Made by a program: the position numbers and the translations under genes
The notes under the pieces: generated by a model
What the model was told of the DNA's origin: nothing
Databases searched by the model: none
The model's input: the letters and a program-made list of their open reading frames with translations, nothing else
Assembly (NCBI RefSeq): GCF_947502995.1
Contig: NZ_CANNBW010000031.1
Coordinates: 1 to 45,517, forward strand
Reading direction: 5' to 3'
Source: an uncultured Tenacibaculum sp.
GTDB taxonomy: Bacteria > Bacteroidota > Bacteroidia > Flavobacteriales > Flavobacteriaceae
Length of the DNA stretch: 45,517 bases
In this document: piece after piece, positions 32,858 through 40,967 of the stretch
Layout: every line of letters begins with the position of its first letter
Numbering within the stretch: the first letter of the stretch is position 1

Positions 32858-32923
32858 ATGCATACAAGCAATAAGACAAATCAAATTTCATTACGCCGAC
32901 GACGCCCCATGCGACGTAGCTAG
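32858..32923 (+). CDS. Arginine leader peptide (attenuation peptide)
   Basis: An unbroken frame of 21 codons plus TAG: it starts MHTSNKTNQISL, then has four consecutive arginine codons (CGC CGA CGA CGC, 32894-32905), Pro-Met, two more (CGA CGT, 32912-32917), Ser and stop. All six are CGN codons, whereas the neighbouring genes mostly use AGA, so scarcity of charged tRNA-Arg should stall ribosomes here. It lies 232 bases upstream of the first gene of an arginine biosynthesis operon on the same strand, with a promoter immediately before it and hairpins after it. This is the structure of amino-acid attenuation leaders such as his and trp. Confidence 0.8.
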   Translation: MHTSNKTNQISLRRRRPMRRS

Positions 32924-33154
32924 TTTATTCTTGCCTAAGAATCAATAGAAATTTGAATTCATCTTATTAACATCATCATGCAATCTTACAATACTTTTTT
33001 ATCGTTAACATTCATAATTATCACAACTGATAATAGAATTTCTGTACGACGATATTTCCCGCGCCCGTAAGGGCTAATATGACTAATAGAACTTAGGTGA
33101 GTCCGGTTCTTCTTCAGAAAAAAAGAGACAACAAACAATTTTAAATTTAAGGTA
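32924..33154 (+). promoter_or_regulatory. Structured leader RNA of the arginine operon
   Basis: Between the leader peptide and the GNAT gene are several hairpins: ATTCTT/AAGAAT around GCCT (32927-32942) just after the stop; ATTATC/GATAAT (33017-33034), enclosed by AGAAATT/AATTTCT (32947-32953 with 33037-33043); GCCC/GGGC with a GTAA tetraloop (33063-33074); and AGAACT/GGTTCT (33088-33110). CCTAAG of the first hairpin could instead pair with CTTAGG at 33092-33097, which would give a switch. A T6 run lies at 32995-33000. I do not see one classical terminator, so the mechanism (termination or translation control) stays open. Confidence 0.5.
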
Positions 33155-33772
33155 ATGGAAATCATTATTGCCGATATATCACATAAAATTTACGCAGAAG
33201 AAATTTGTACTACCATAGAAAATGCAGCTAAAATTAGAGGTACAGGTATTGCAAAGAGAAAACCAGAATATATTATTTCTAAAATGGAAAAAGGTAACGC
33301 AGTTATCGCTCTAGATGGAAATACATTTGCCGGTTTTTGTTACATAGAATCTTGGGGACATGGAAAATTTGTTGCCAATTCTGGATTAATCGTTCATCCT
33401 AACTTTAGAGGTTTAGGCTTATCTAAGAAAATAAAACAAAAGATTTTTGATCATTCAAGAACTAAGTTTCCAAATGCTAAAATATTCAGTATTACTACTG
33501 GGTTAGCAGTTATGAAACTTAATAGTAACCTAGGTTATAAACCCGTTACATTTTCTGAATTAACAACAGATCAAACGTTTTGGGATGGATGTAAAACTTG
33601 TGTGAATTATGATGTTTTGACGAGAACAGAACAAAAAATGTGTTTATGTACAGGAATGTTATATGATCCAGCTACCGAAAATAAAAATCAACCTAAGAAA
33701 TTTAAAGAGAAAACATTCACTAGGTTGAAAAGTATCAAACAACATTTATTCTTAAAAAAAGAGAAAAAATGA
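33155..33772 (+). CDS. GNAT-family acyltransferase, probable N-acylglutamate synthase of the arginine pathway
   Basis: A 205-aa acetyltransferase with an acyl-CoA-binding segment VHPNFRGLGLSKKIKQKIF (about residues 86-104) and ITTGLAVMKLNSNLGYKPV. The C-terminal part has FWDGCKTCVNYDVL and KMCLCTGMLYDP, a cysteine cluster that may bind metal. It is the first gene of the arginine operon and overlaps argG by four bases (ATGA). The operon contains no other enzyme for the first step, so it most likely acylates glutamate (acetyl or succinyl). The acyl donor cannot be told from sequence. Confidence 0.8.
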   Translation: MEIIIADISHKIYAEEICTTIENAAKIRGTGIAKRKPEYIISKMEKGNAVIALDGNTFAGFCYIESWGHGKFVANSGLIVHPNFRGLGLSKKIKQKIFDHSRTKFPNAKIFSITTGLAVMKLNSNLGYKPVTFSELTTDQTFWDGCKTCVNYDVLTRTEQKMCLCTGMLYDPATENKNQPKKFKEKTFTRLKSIKQHLFLKKEKK

Positions 33773-34956
33773 AAAAATTAGTTTTAGCATATAGCGGAGG
33801 TTTAGACACTTCTTATTGTGCAGTACACTTAACAAAGGATGAAAATTTTGAAGTTCATGCTGTTAGTGTAAATACAGGTGGATTTACCAATGAAGAAATA
33901 CATGATATTGAAAATAAAGCATATCAATTAGGTGTAAAAACGTATAAAAATATAGATGCAGTTCACAATTACTACGAAAAAGTAATTAAATACTTAATCT
34001 ATGGAAATGTATTAAAAAACAATACGTATCCATTGTCAGTAAGTGCAGAAAGAATTGTACAAGCCATAGAAATTATTAATTATGCAAAATCTATTGGAGC
34101 AGAATATATTGCACACGGTAGTACAGGAGCTGGAAACGATCAAGTTCGTTTCGATTTAATCTTTAACACATTAGCTCCTCATATTAAAATTATTACTCCA
34201 ATTAGAGATAAAAAGTTAAGCAGACAAGAAGAAATTGCTTATCTACAAAGTCACGGTGTAGATTTATCTTGGAGTAAAGCTAAGTATTCTGTAAACAAAG
34301 GTTTATGGGGAACTAGTGTTGGTGGAGATGAAACTTTAACCTCTCACCTAGCCTTACCAGAAGAAGCATATCCTTCTCAACTACAAGAAACAAAAGCTAC
34401 AGATATTAAAATTTCCTTTGTAAAAGGAGAACCTGTAGCAATTAACGGCGAGAAAGATGCTTCTGGAGTTATCATTGAAAAACTAAACAATATCGCTTCT
34501 AAATACGCTATTGGTAGAGATATTCATGTTGGTGATACAATTCTTGGTATTAAAGGAAGAGTTGGTTTTGAAGCCGCTGCTGCTTTATTAATTATTAAAG
34601 CACATCACTTATTAGAAAAACATACATTAACCAAATGGCAATTACAACATAAAGATTATGTAGCTAATTGGTACGGAAATCACTTACATGAAGGTTTATA
34701 TCTAGATCCTGTAATGAGAGATTTAGAAGCCATGCTAAGTAGCAGTCAACAACAAGTAACTGGCGATGTATTTTTAACTTTAAAGCCTTATCATTTTACT
34801 TTAAACGGAATTTCTTCAGATAACGATTTGTTACAATCGAAATTTGGTAGCTATGGTGAAATGAATAATGCTTGGACGGCAGAAGACGCTAAAGGTTTCA
34901 TTAATATTTACGGAAATCAAACTAAAATCTATCAAAATACCAACAGTCATGATTAA
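33769..34956 (+). CDS. argG: Argininosuccinate synthase
   Basis: A 395-aa enzyme that joins citrulline and aspartate using ATP. The PP-loop LAYSGGLDTSYC lies at about residues 4-15; further marks are AHGSTGAGNDQVRFD (about 118-132) and KKLSRQEEIAYLQSHG. Length is typical. It overlaps both neighbours by a few bases, so it is translated within the operon. Confidence 0.96.
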   Translation: MKKLVLAYSGGLDTSYCAVHLTKDENFEVHAVSVNTGGFTNEEIHDIENKAYQLGVKTYKNIDAVHNYYEKVIKYLIYGNVLKNNTYPLSVSAERIVQAIEIINYAKSIGAEYIAHGSTGAGNDQVRFDLIFNTLAPHIKIITPIRDKKLSRQEEIAYLQSHGVDLSWSKAKYSVNKGLWGTSVGGDETLTSHLALPEEAYPSQLQETKATDIKISFVKGEPVAINGEKDASGVIIEKLNNIASKYAIGRDIHVGDTILGIKGRVGFEAAAALLIIKAHHLLEKHTLTKWQLQHKDYVANWYGNHLHEGLYLDPVMRDLEAMLSSSQQQVTGDVFLTLKPYHFTLNGISSDNDLLQSKFGSYGEMNNAWTAEDAKGFINIYGNQTKIYQNTNSHD

Positions 34957-35926
34957 AGCTGGAATTATAGGTGGAGCTGGTTATACAGCTGGTGAATTAA
35001 TTAGATTATTAATACATCATAAAGAAGTAAAAATTGATTTTGTTTTTAGTACTTCAAATGCTGGTAATCCAATTAGCGCGATTCATCAAGATTTAGTTGG
35101 ATCTATAGATCAAAAATTTACAGACACAATTAATACTAATGTTGATATTTTATTCTTGTGTTTAGGACACGGAAATTCTGGTAAATTTCTTGCGGAACAT
35201 CAATTTTCTGATACTACAAAAATTATTGATTTAAGTAATGAATTCAGACTTGTAAACAATAAAGTATTTCAAGGAAATGAATACATATATGGTTTACCTG
35301 AAATCAATAAAAAGGAAATAATTAATGTGAATTATATTGCAAATCCAGGTTGTTTTGCTACTGCGATTCAATTAGCTATTGCTCCTTTAGCATCAGAAAA
35401 ACTAATCACAAATAACATTCATGTAAATGCTGTAACTGGTGCAACTGGTGCAGGAACTAGCTTATCAAAAACTACACATTTTACCTGGAGAGATAATAAC
35501 TTCTCCTATTACAAGCCTTTTACGCATCAACATTTAGGAGAGATTTATCAAACCATAGAAAAATTTCAATCAGAGAGTAAACACCAAGTTTTATTCTTAC
35601 CGAATAGAGGAAACTTTTCTAGAGGAATATTTGCTACTGTATATACTGAGTTTTCAGGTTCAGAAGAAGAAGCTATTAAAATTTATAAAGAATTTTATAA
35701 AGATGCTGCTTTCACTTTTGTTGCTGACCAAACTTTACATCTGAAGCAAGTAGTGAACACTAATAAATGTTTAGTGTATGTTCATAAACATGAGAATCAA
35801 TTATTAATCACAAGTTGTATTGATAATTTATTAAAAGGAGCTTCTGGACAAGCAGTACAAAACATGAATTTGATGTTTGGTTTTGAGGAAACAGAAGGGT
35901 TACAATTAAAAGCTAACTTTTTCTAA
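34949..35926 (+). CDS. argC: N-acetyl-gamma-glutamyl-phosphate reductase
   Basis: A 325-aa NADPH-dependent reductase making N-acylglutamate semialdehyde. The N-terminal nucleotide motif is IIGGAGYTAGELIRLL; the catalytic Cys135 is in NPGCFATAIQLA. The start is the ATG at 34949, which overlaps the argG stop by eight bases; an in-frame ATG at 34868 lies well inside argG and would add a meaningless N-terminus. A palindromic repeat separates argC from proC. Confidence 0.95.
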   Translation: MIKAGIIGGAGYTAGELIRLLIHHKEVKIDFVFSTSNAGNPISAIHQDLVGSIDQKFTDTINTNVDILFLCLGHGNSGKFLAEHQFSDTTKIIDLSNEFRLVNNKVFQGNEYIYGLPEINKKEIINVNYIANPGCFATAIQLAIAPLASEKLITNNIHVNAVTGATGAGTSLSKTTHFTWRDNNFSYYKPFTHQHLGEIYQTIEKFQSESKHQVLFLPNRGNFSRGIFATVYTEFSGSEEEAIKIYKEFYKDAAFTFVADQTLHLKQVVNTNKCLVYVHKHENQLLITSCIDNLLKGASGQAVQNMNLMFGFEETEGLQLKANFF

Positions 35927-35965
35927 ACATCAAACTATAAGAGAATATATAATTCGTATTTCAAA

Positions 35966-36045
35966 CGTCATTCTGAATTTATTTCAGAATCTCACCTAGT
36001 AGATCATTAATTATGATAAGAAACTGAAACAAATTCAGTTTGACG
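35966..36045. repeat. REP-like palindromic element, copy 1
   Basis: An 80-base imperfect palindrome between argC and proC. The left arm starts CGTCATTCTGAATTTATTTC (35966) and the right arm read in reverse starts CGTCAAACTGAATTTGTTTC (36045). A degenerate second copy lies at 38041-38118. Sequences of the type GTCATnCTGA are scattered in flavobacterial intergenic regions; the function is unknown, with mRNA processing or stability likely inside an operon. Confidence 0.65.
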
Positions 36046-36090
36046 AATTACAATTTTTAGATAATCTCTTTATCAACTATAAATGAAATC

Positions 36091-36891
36091 ATGAAAATAG
36101 CAATCATAGGAACAGGAAACTTAGGAAAATCAATAGCTAAAGGATTGATAAAAGGTCAGAACTTTAATTCGCTTTATTTAACTAAAAGAAACGTAAGTGA
36201 ATTAAACGATTTACCAAAACAAGAGAATATTATTATCACGAGTGATAATAGTGAAGCAATTCAAAATTCTGATGTTTTAATTTTTGCAGTTCAACCAAAG
36301 CAATTGGAAGAAATTTTGTTTCAATCTAAAGAATACATCAGTAAAGAACAACTTGTAATCTCAACAATCACTGGTTTTTCCATAGAAAAAATTGAAAATA
36401 TTTTAGGTCAAGGGTTTTCAATTATAAGAGCAATGCCTAATACAGCTATTGCTGTAGAAAAATCAATGACTTGTATTTCGGCCAATACTAATGATACTAG
36501 TAAAATTACTATTGCAGAATCTATTTTTAATCAACTTGGAAATAGCATGATTATTCCTGAAAACTTAATGCAAGCTGCAACAGTAGTTTGTGCAAGTGGA
36601 ATTGCGTTTTGGATGCGTTTAATTCGTGCTACAACACAGGCTGCTATTCAATTAGGTTTTGATGCTAAAGAAGCACAGGAATTAGCAATGTTCACAAGTG
36701 AAGGAGCTGCTAATTTATTAATTCAATCTGGAAATCATCCAGAACAAGAGATCGATAAAGTAACTACACCGAAAGGATGTACAATTGAAGGTTTAAATGA
36801 AATGGAACACAAAGGTTTAAGCTCTTCATTAATTCAAGGAATGGTTGCTTCTTTCAATAAAATTAACACTATTAAAAAAGAACAAATATGA
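36091..36891 (+). CDS. proC: Pyrroline-5-carboxylate reductase
   Basis: A 266-aa NAD(P)H-dependent enzyme, last step of proline synthesis. The dinucleotide motif is IAIIGTGNLGKSIAKGL (about 2-18); the C-terminal signature TTPKGCTIEGLNEME (about 226-240) is diagnostic. Its stop overlaps the argD start (ATGA). Its presence in an arginine operon links proline and arginine supply; proA and proB are not in the window. Confidence 0.93.
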   Translation: MKIAIIGTGNLGKSIAKGLIKGQNFNSLYLTKRNVSELNDLPKQENIIITSDNSEAIQNSDVLIFAVQPKQLEEILFQSKEYISKEQLVISTITGFSIEKIENILGQGFSIIRAMPNTAIAVEKSMTCISANTNDTSKITIAESIFNQLGNSMIIPENLMQAATVVCASGIAFWMRLIRATTQAAIQLGFDAKEAQELAMFTSEGAANLLIQSGNHPEQEIDKVTTPKGCTIEGLNEMEHKGLSSSLIQGMVASFNKINTIKKEQI

Positions 36892-38027
36892 GTTTATTTA
36901 ACGTTTATCCATTATTCGATATCACTCCTGTAAAGGCTAAAGATGTATATGTGTATGATGAAAGTGGCACACAATATTTAGACTTATACGGAGGACATGC
37001 AGTGATTTCCATTGGTCATTCTCACCCTACTTACGTAGAAAAATTACAACAACAACTAGCAAATATTGGATTTTATAGTAATTCTATCCAAAATCCCTTA
37101 CAACAACAACTAGCAGATAAATTAACAGCTGCATCTGGATGCAAACTTTACGAGTTATTTCTATGTAATTCTGGAGCAGAAGCCAACGAAAATGCTATAA
37201 AATTAGCTTCTTTTCATACGCAAAAACATAAAGTAGTAGCTTTTAAAAACGCATTTCACGGTAGAACTTCGGCAGCTGTAGCTGCAACAGATAACCCAAA
37301 AATTGTTGCACCGATTAACGCACAACAAGCCGTTGAATTCGTTGAGTTTGGAGACATCGAAGCTTTAACTAAGATTTTAGCTAAAGAAGATGTGTGTGCA
37401 GTAATCACAGAGATTATTCAAGGAGTTGGTGGTTTAGATGAAGCTTCTACAGAGTTTTACAAAACTGTAGAACAACTTTGTAAACAATTCGGAACCTTAT
37501 TGATTGCTGATGAAGTTCAATCTGGTTTTGGAAGAACTGGTGATTTCTTTGCTTTTCAAAAACATGGAATAGAACCAGATATTATTTCAATGGCAAAAGG
37601 AATGGGAAATGGTTTTCCTGTTGGAGGAATTTTAATTCATCCGAAAATTAAAGCATCATTTGGTTTATTAGGAACCACATTTGGCGGAAATCATTTGGCT
37701 TGTACTGCTACATTAGCAGTTATAGAAACGATTCAACAAGAAAAATTATTAGATAATGTTGAAGAAATTTCGACCTATTTTATCGATAAAGTATCACAAA
37801 TTTCAGAAATAAAAACAATTAAAGGACGGGGTTTAATGCTTGGTTTAGAATTTGACTTCCCAATTGTAGAATTACGTAAAGAATTGATTTATAATTATCA
37901 CATCTTTACAGGAAGTTCTAAAAACCCGAACTTACTACGTATTCTTCCTTCTTTAACAGTTAAGAAAGAACATATAGATGTTTTTATCAATGCATTAACA
38001 AAAGCATTAGAGTTACAAAAAGTATAA
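36888..38027 (+). CDS. argD: Acetylornithine aminotransferase (class III PLP aminotransferase)
   Basis: A 379-aa PLP enzyme. The PLP-lysine is Lys237 in SMAKGMGNGFPVGG; also visible are LCNSGAEANENAIKLA (phosphate-binding), FKNAFHGRTSAAVAAT and LIADEVQSGFGRTGDF. It transfers an amino group from glutamate to N-acylglutamate semialdehyde, giving N-acylornithine. Ornithine aminotransferase is the alternative, but the operon supports ArgD. Confidence 0.93.
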   Translation: MSLFNVYPLFDITPVKAKDVYVYDESGTQYLDLYGGHAVISIGHSHPTYVEKLQQQLANIGFYSNSIQNPLQQQLADKLTAASGCKLYELFLCNSGAEANENAIKLASFHTQKHKVVAFKNAFHGRTSAAVAATDNPKIVAPINAQQAVEFVEFGDIEALTKILAKEDVCAVITEIIQGVGGLDEASTEFYKTVEQLCKQFGTLLIADEVQSGFGRTGDFFAFQKHGIEPDIISMAKGMGNGFPVGGILIHPKIKASFGLLGTTFGGNHLACTATLAVIETIQQEKLLDNVEEISTYFIDKVSQISEIKTIKGRGLMLGLEFDFPIVELRKELIYNYHIFTGSSKNPNLLRILPSLTVKKEHIDVFINALTKALELQKV

Positions 38028-38040
38028 AAATTAATTATCC

Positions 38041-38118
38041 GTCATGCTGTATTATTTTAAGTATTTCATTAAATAAAGTTTAAAAAAAATTGAAATCCTG
38101 ATATAAACTCAGTATGAC
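38041..38118. repeat. REP-like palindromic element, copy 2
   Basis: A 78-base imperfect palindrome between argD and the carbamoyltransferase gene: left arm GTCATGCTG... from 38041, right arm ...CAGTATGAC ending at 38118, with TTTCA/TGAAA towards the middle. More decayed than copy 1. It fills most of the 112-base gap. Confidence 0.55.
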
Positions 38119-38139
38119 CTTATACAAAACTCAAAACCC

Positions 38140-39075
38140 ATGAAAAAATATACTGAAATCAATGATATTAAAAATATACCCCAAACAATAACAGAAGCAA
38201 TAGCATTAAAAAAGGCTCCATTTGAGCATAAAAACTTAGGTAAAAATAAAACCTTAGTAATGTTGTTTTTTAATGCTAGTTTAAGAACTAGATTAAGCAC
38301 CGAAAAAGCTGCTAAAAATCTAGGAATGGATGTTATTTGTTTACAAATTAGTGACTCTTGGAATTTAGAATTTGAAGACGGAACTGTGATGAATTTATCA
38401 ACATCTGAACATATTAAAGAAGCTGCAAAAGTAATTGCTCAATATGCAGATATAATTGCTGTAAGAGCATTTCCAACATTAAAAGACAAAGAGTTGGATT
38501 ATACAGAAGTAATCATGAATAGTTTCTCTAAATACGCAGATGTTCCTGTAATAAATTTAGAGAGCTCTACAGCGCATCCATTACAAGCATTAGCAGATGC
38601 AATTACTATTAATGAGTTTCATAAAAATGAGAAACCAAATGTAGTTTTGTCTTGGGCACCACACCCTAAAGCTTTACCACAATCTGTAGCGAATTCTTTT
38701 GTAAACATGATGCAAAAATTACCTGTAAACCTAACAATTACACATCCGAAAGGTTATGAGTTAAGTACTGAAATCACAAAAGACACTCAGGTAAGTTACG
38801 ATCAAGAGGAGGCTTTAAAAAATGCGGATTTTGTTTATGTAAAAAACTGGAGTTCATATGAGGATTATGGACAAATATTGAGTCAAGATAACGATTGGAT
38901 GATCACTCAACATAAACTTAATAATGCTAAATTTATGCATTGCTTACCTGTTAGAAGAAATGTTGTTGTTGAAGATGCAGTTTTAGATTCTGATAATTCT
39001 TTGGTGATAAATCAGGCAAACAATAGAACATATGCAGCTCAGGTTGTTTTAAAAAACATCCTCGAAAACTTATAA
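38140..39075 (+). CDS. argF': N-acylornithine carbamoyltransferase (acetyl- or succinyl-ornithine)
   Basis: A 311-aa transcarbamylase. The carbamoyl-phosphate motif FFNASLRTRLSTEKAA lies at about 43-58; SSTAHPLQALADAITI and the C-terminal HCLPVRRNVVVEDAVLDS are also present. The layout LQISDSWNLEFEDGTVMNL belongs to the N-acylornithine branch known from Bacteroides and Xanthomonas, not to ordinary OTCase (which has STRTR and a different loop). At the position I align with the specificity residue Pro90 of the Bacteroides succinylornithine enzyme this protein has Ser89, so the acyl group is uncertain. It gives N-acylcitrulline, later deacylated by ArgE. Confidence 0.92.
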   Translation: MKKYTEINDIKNIPQTITEAIALKKAPFEHKNLGKNKTLVMLFFNASLRTRLSTEKAAKNLGMDVICLQISDSWNLEFEDGTVMNLSTSEHIKEAAKVIAQYADIIAVRAFPTLKDKELDYTEVIMNSFSKYADVPVINLESSTAHPLQALADAITINEFHKNEKPNVVLSWAPHPKALPQSVANSFVNMMQKLPVNLTITHPKGYELSTEITKDTQVSYDQEEALKNADFVYVKNWSSYEDYGQILSQDNDWMITQHKLNNAKFMHCLPVRRNVVVEDAVLDSDNSLVINQANNRTYAAQVVLKNILENL

Positions 39076-39076
39076 T

Positions 39077-39853
39077 ATGCAAGAATTAAAGATTATAAAA
39101 ATTGGAGGAAACGTAATCAACAATGAAAAATTATTGAGTGATTTCCTTGATGATTTTGCAAAACTTGAATCACCAAAAATTTTAGTACATGGTGGTGGAA
39201 GAGCTGCTTCAGAATTATCAGTAAAAATGGGAATCAGCCCTAATATGATTAATGGACGTAGAATTACTGATGCTGATACTTTAGAGATTATAACTATGGT
39301 TTACGGTGGAAAAATCAACAAAAATATTGTTGCACAATTACAAGCTAGAAAATGTAATAGTATTGGTTTTTCTGGTGCAGATGGCAATACTATTGTTTCT
39401 GTAAAAAGACCTGTAACTACTATAGATTATGGTTTTGTTGGTGATGTTATTGAAATAAATACTGAAACTTCACGGATTTTACTAGACAATAAAATTAGTC
39501 CGATTTTCTGTGCCATTACACACGATGAAAACGGACAATTACTAAATACAAATGCAGATACTATTGCTGCTGAACTAGCAATAGCATTATCTAAATCATA
39601 CAAAGTTGCGCTTTATTACTGTTTTGAAAAAAATGGTGTATTAACAAATATTACTGATGATGATTCCGTAGTTGAAAAGATTAATGAAAAGATATTTGAA
39701 GATTTAAAGCGTGAAGAAATAATTAATGAAGGTATGCTTCCTAAAATACATAACTGTTTACAAGCAATAAAAAAAGGTGTAAACAGTGTTCATATAGGAA
39801 ATAACGCAATGCCTTTTAACACGAATGTAAAATGTACAACGTTTCAACAATAA
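39077..39853 (+). CDS. argB: N-acetylglutamate kinase
   Basis: A 258-aa amino-acid kinase, ATP-dependent second step of arginine synthesis. Motifs: IIKIGGNVINNEKLL (about 5-19), ILVHGGGRAASEL (about 35-47), NADTIAAELAIAL, and GMLPKIHNCLQAIKKGV with the ATP-binding Lys. It lacks the N-terminal helix of arginine-inhibited hexameric kinases, so feedback inhibition by arginine is not expected from this enzyme. Its stop overlaps the argE start by one base (TAATG). Confidence 0.95.
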   Translation: MQELKIIKIGGNVINNEKLLSDFLDDFAKLESPKILVHGGGRAASELSVKMGISPNMINGRRITDADTLEIITMVYGGKINKNIVAQLQARKCNSIGFSGADGNTIVSVKRPVTTIDYGFVGDVIEINTETSRILLDNKISPIFCAITHDENGQLLNTNADTIAAELAIALSKSYKVALYYCFEKNGVLTNITDDDSVVEKINEKIFEDLKREEIINEGMLPKIHNCLQAIKKGVNSVHIGNNAMPFNTNVKCTTFQQ

Positions 39854-40923
39854 TGACACAAAAAGAACTTACCTATAGCGCTATCGATCTCTTAAAAAAA
39901 CTTATAGAGATTCCATCGTTTTCTTCAGAAGAAGATAAAACTGCGGAGGTTTTAGCCTATTGGTGTACGATTCACAGTATTGATTATAAGAGAACAAATA
40001 ACAATATTTGGGCTGTCAACAAATATTTTGATGAAAGTAAACCAACTATTTTATTAAACTCTCATCACGATACTGTTTATCCAAATAACGGATACACAAA
40101 AGATCCACATAAAGCCATTGTAGAAGATGGAAAATTATATGGTTTAGGAAGTAACGATGCTGGAGGATGTTTGGTTTCTTTATTAGCAACATTCACTCAT
40201 TTTTATCATCAAGAAAATTTAAACTATAATTTAGTTTTTGTTGGTTCTGCTGAAGAAGAAAGTAGTGGTCCAAACGGATTAAATAGCATGTTATCTATAA
40301 TTCCTAAAATTGACGTAGCCATTGTTGGAGAACCAACATTAATGCAATTAGCTATTGCCGAAAAAGGATTGATTGTTTTTGATGCTAAAGTAAAAGGAAC
40401 ACCAAGTCACGCCGCACATCCTAATAATGATAATCCGATTTACAATACAATAAAGGTTCTAGAATGGTTTAAAAACTACACGTTTGATAAAACTTCAGAA
40501 GTTTTAGGTGATGTAAAAATGACAGTCACACAAATTAATGCAGGTAAACAACATAATGCAGTTCCATCTGCAGTAGATTTAGTAGTAGATGTTCGTGTGA
40601 ACGATAAATATACAAATCAAGAAATTGCTGATTTATTACAAAAAGAAGCTCCTTGTGAAATTATACCGAGAAGTTTACGATTAAATTCATCATCAATAGA
40701 TAAAAATCATGAATTAATTCAAGCTGGTATAGCTTTAGGTAGAGAAACTTATGGTTCTCCTACCCTATCAGATCAATCAGTTTTAAATTGTCAGTCTGTA
40801 AAATTAGGTCCTGGTGATAGTAGACGTTCTCATACCGCAGATGAATTCATTTACATTGATGAAATTAAAGAAGGAATAGATATTTATATTAAAATACTTA
40901 CTACAATTCTCACTGATCATTGA
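39853..40923 (+). CDS. argE: M20-family deacylase, N-acylcitrulline/acylornithine deacetylase
   Basis: A 356-aa zinc peptidase-fold enzyme. Metal ligands are visible in LLNSHHDTVYP (about 66-76), LGSNDAGG (about 99-106) and SAEEESSGPNG (about 134-144); dimerisation domain about 175-280. The reduced sequence LSDQSVLNCQSVKLGPGDSRRSHTADEF is typical of ArgE. In this pathway it removes the acyl group from N-acylcitrulline. I chose the ATG at 39853, which overlaps the argB stop, over one 21 bases upstream inside argB. Confidence 0.93.
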   Translation: MTQKELTYSAIDLLKKLIEIPSFSSEEDKTAEVLAYWCTIHSIDYKRTNNNIWAVNKYFDESKPTILLNSHHDTVYPNNGYTKDPHKAIVEDGKLYGLGSNDAGGCLVSLLATFTHFYHQENLNYNLVFVGSAEEESSGPNGLNSMLSIIPKIDVAIVGEPTLMQLAIAEKGLIVFDAKVKGTPSHAAHPNNDNPIYNTIKVLEWFKNYTFDKTSEVLGDVKMTVTQINAGKQHNAVPSAVDLVVDVRVNDKYTNQEIADLLQKEAPCEIIPRSLRLNSSSIDKNHELIQAGIALGRETYGSPTLSDQSVLNCQSVKLGPGDSRRSHTADEFIYIDEIKEGIDIYIKILTTILTDH

Positions 40924-40967
40924 TCAATTAACTAGTAAGTGATAACCGAAAACTGACAATTGAAAAC

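Noticed and set aside
33063..33074. GC-rich hairpin with GTAA loop as a tRNA or riboswitch core
   Set aside because: The stem is only four pairs, no tRNA arms can be drawn around it, and I recognise no riboswitch consensus; it is kept only as part of the arg leader.
34868..34948. Upstream in-frame ATG of argC inside argG
   Set aside because: It would add 27 residues with no homology to the family; the ATG at 34949 gives the normal nucleotide-binding start.
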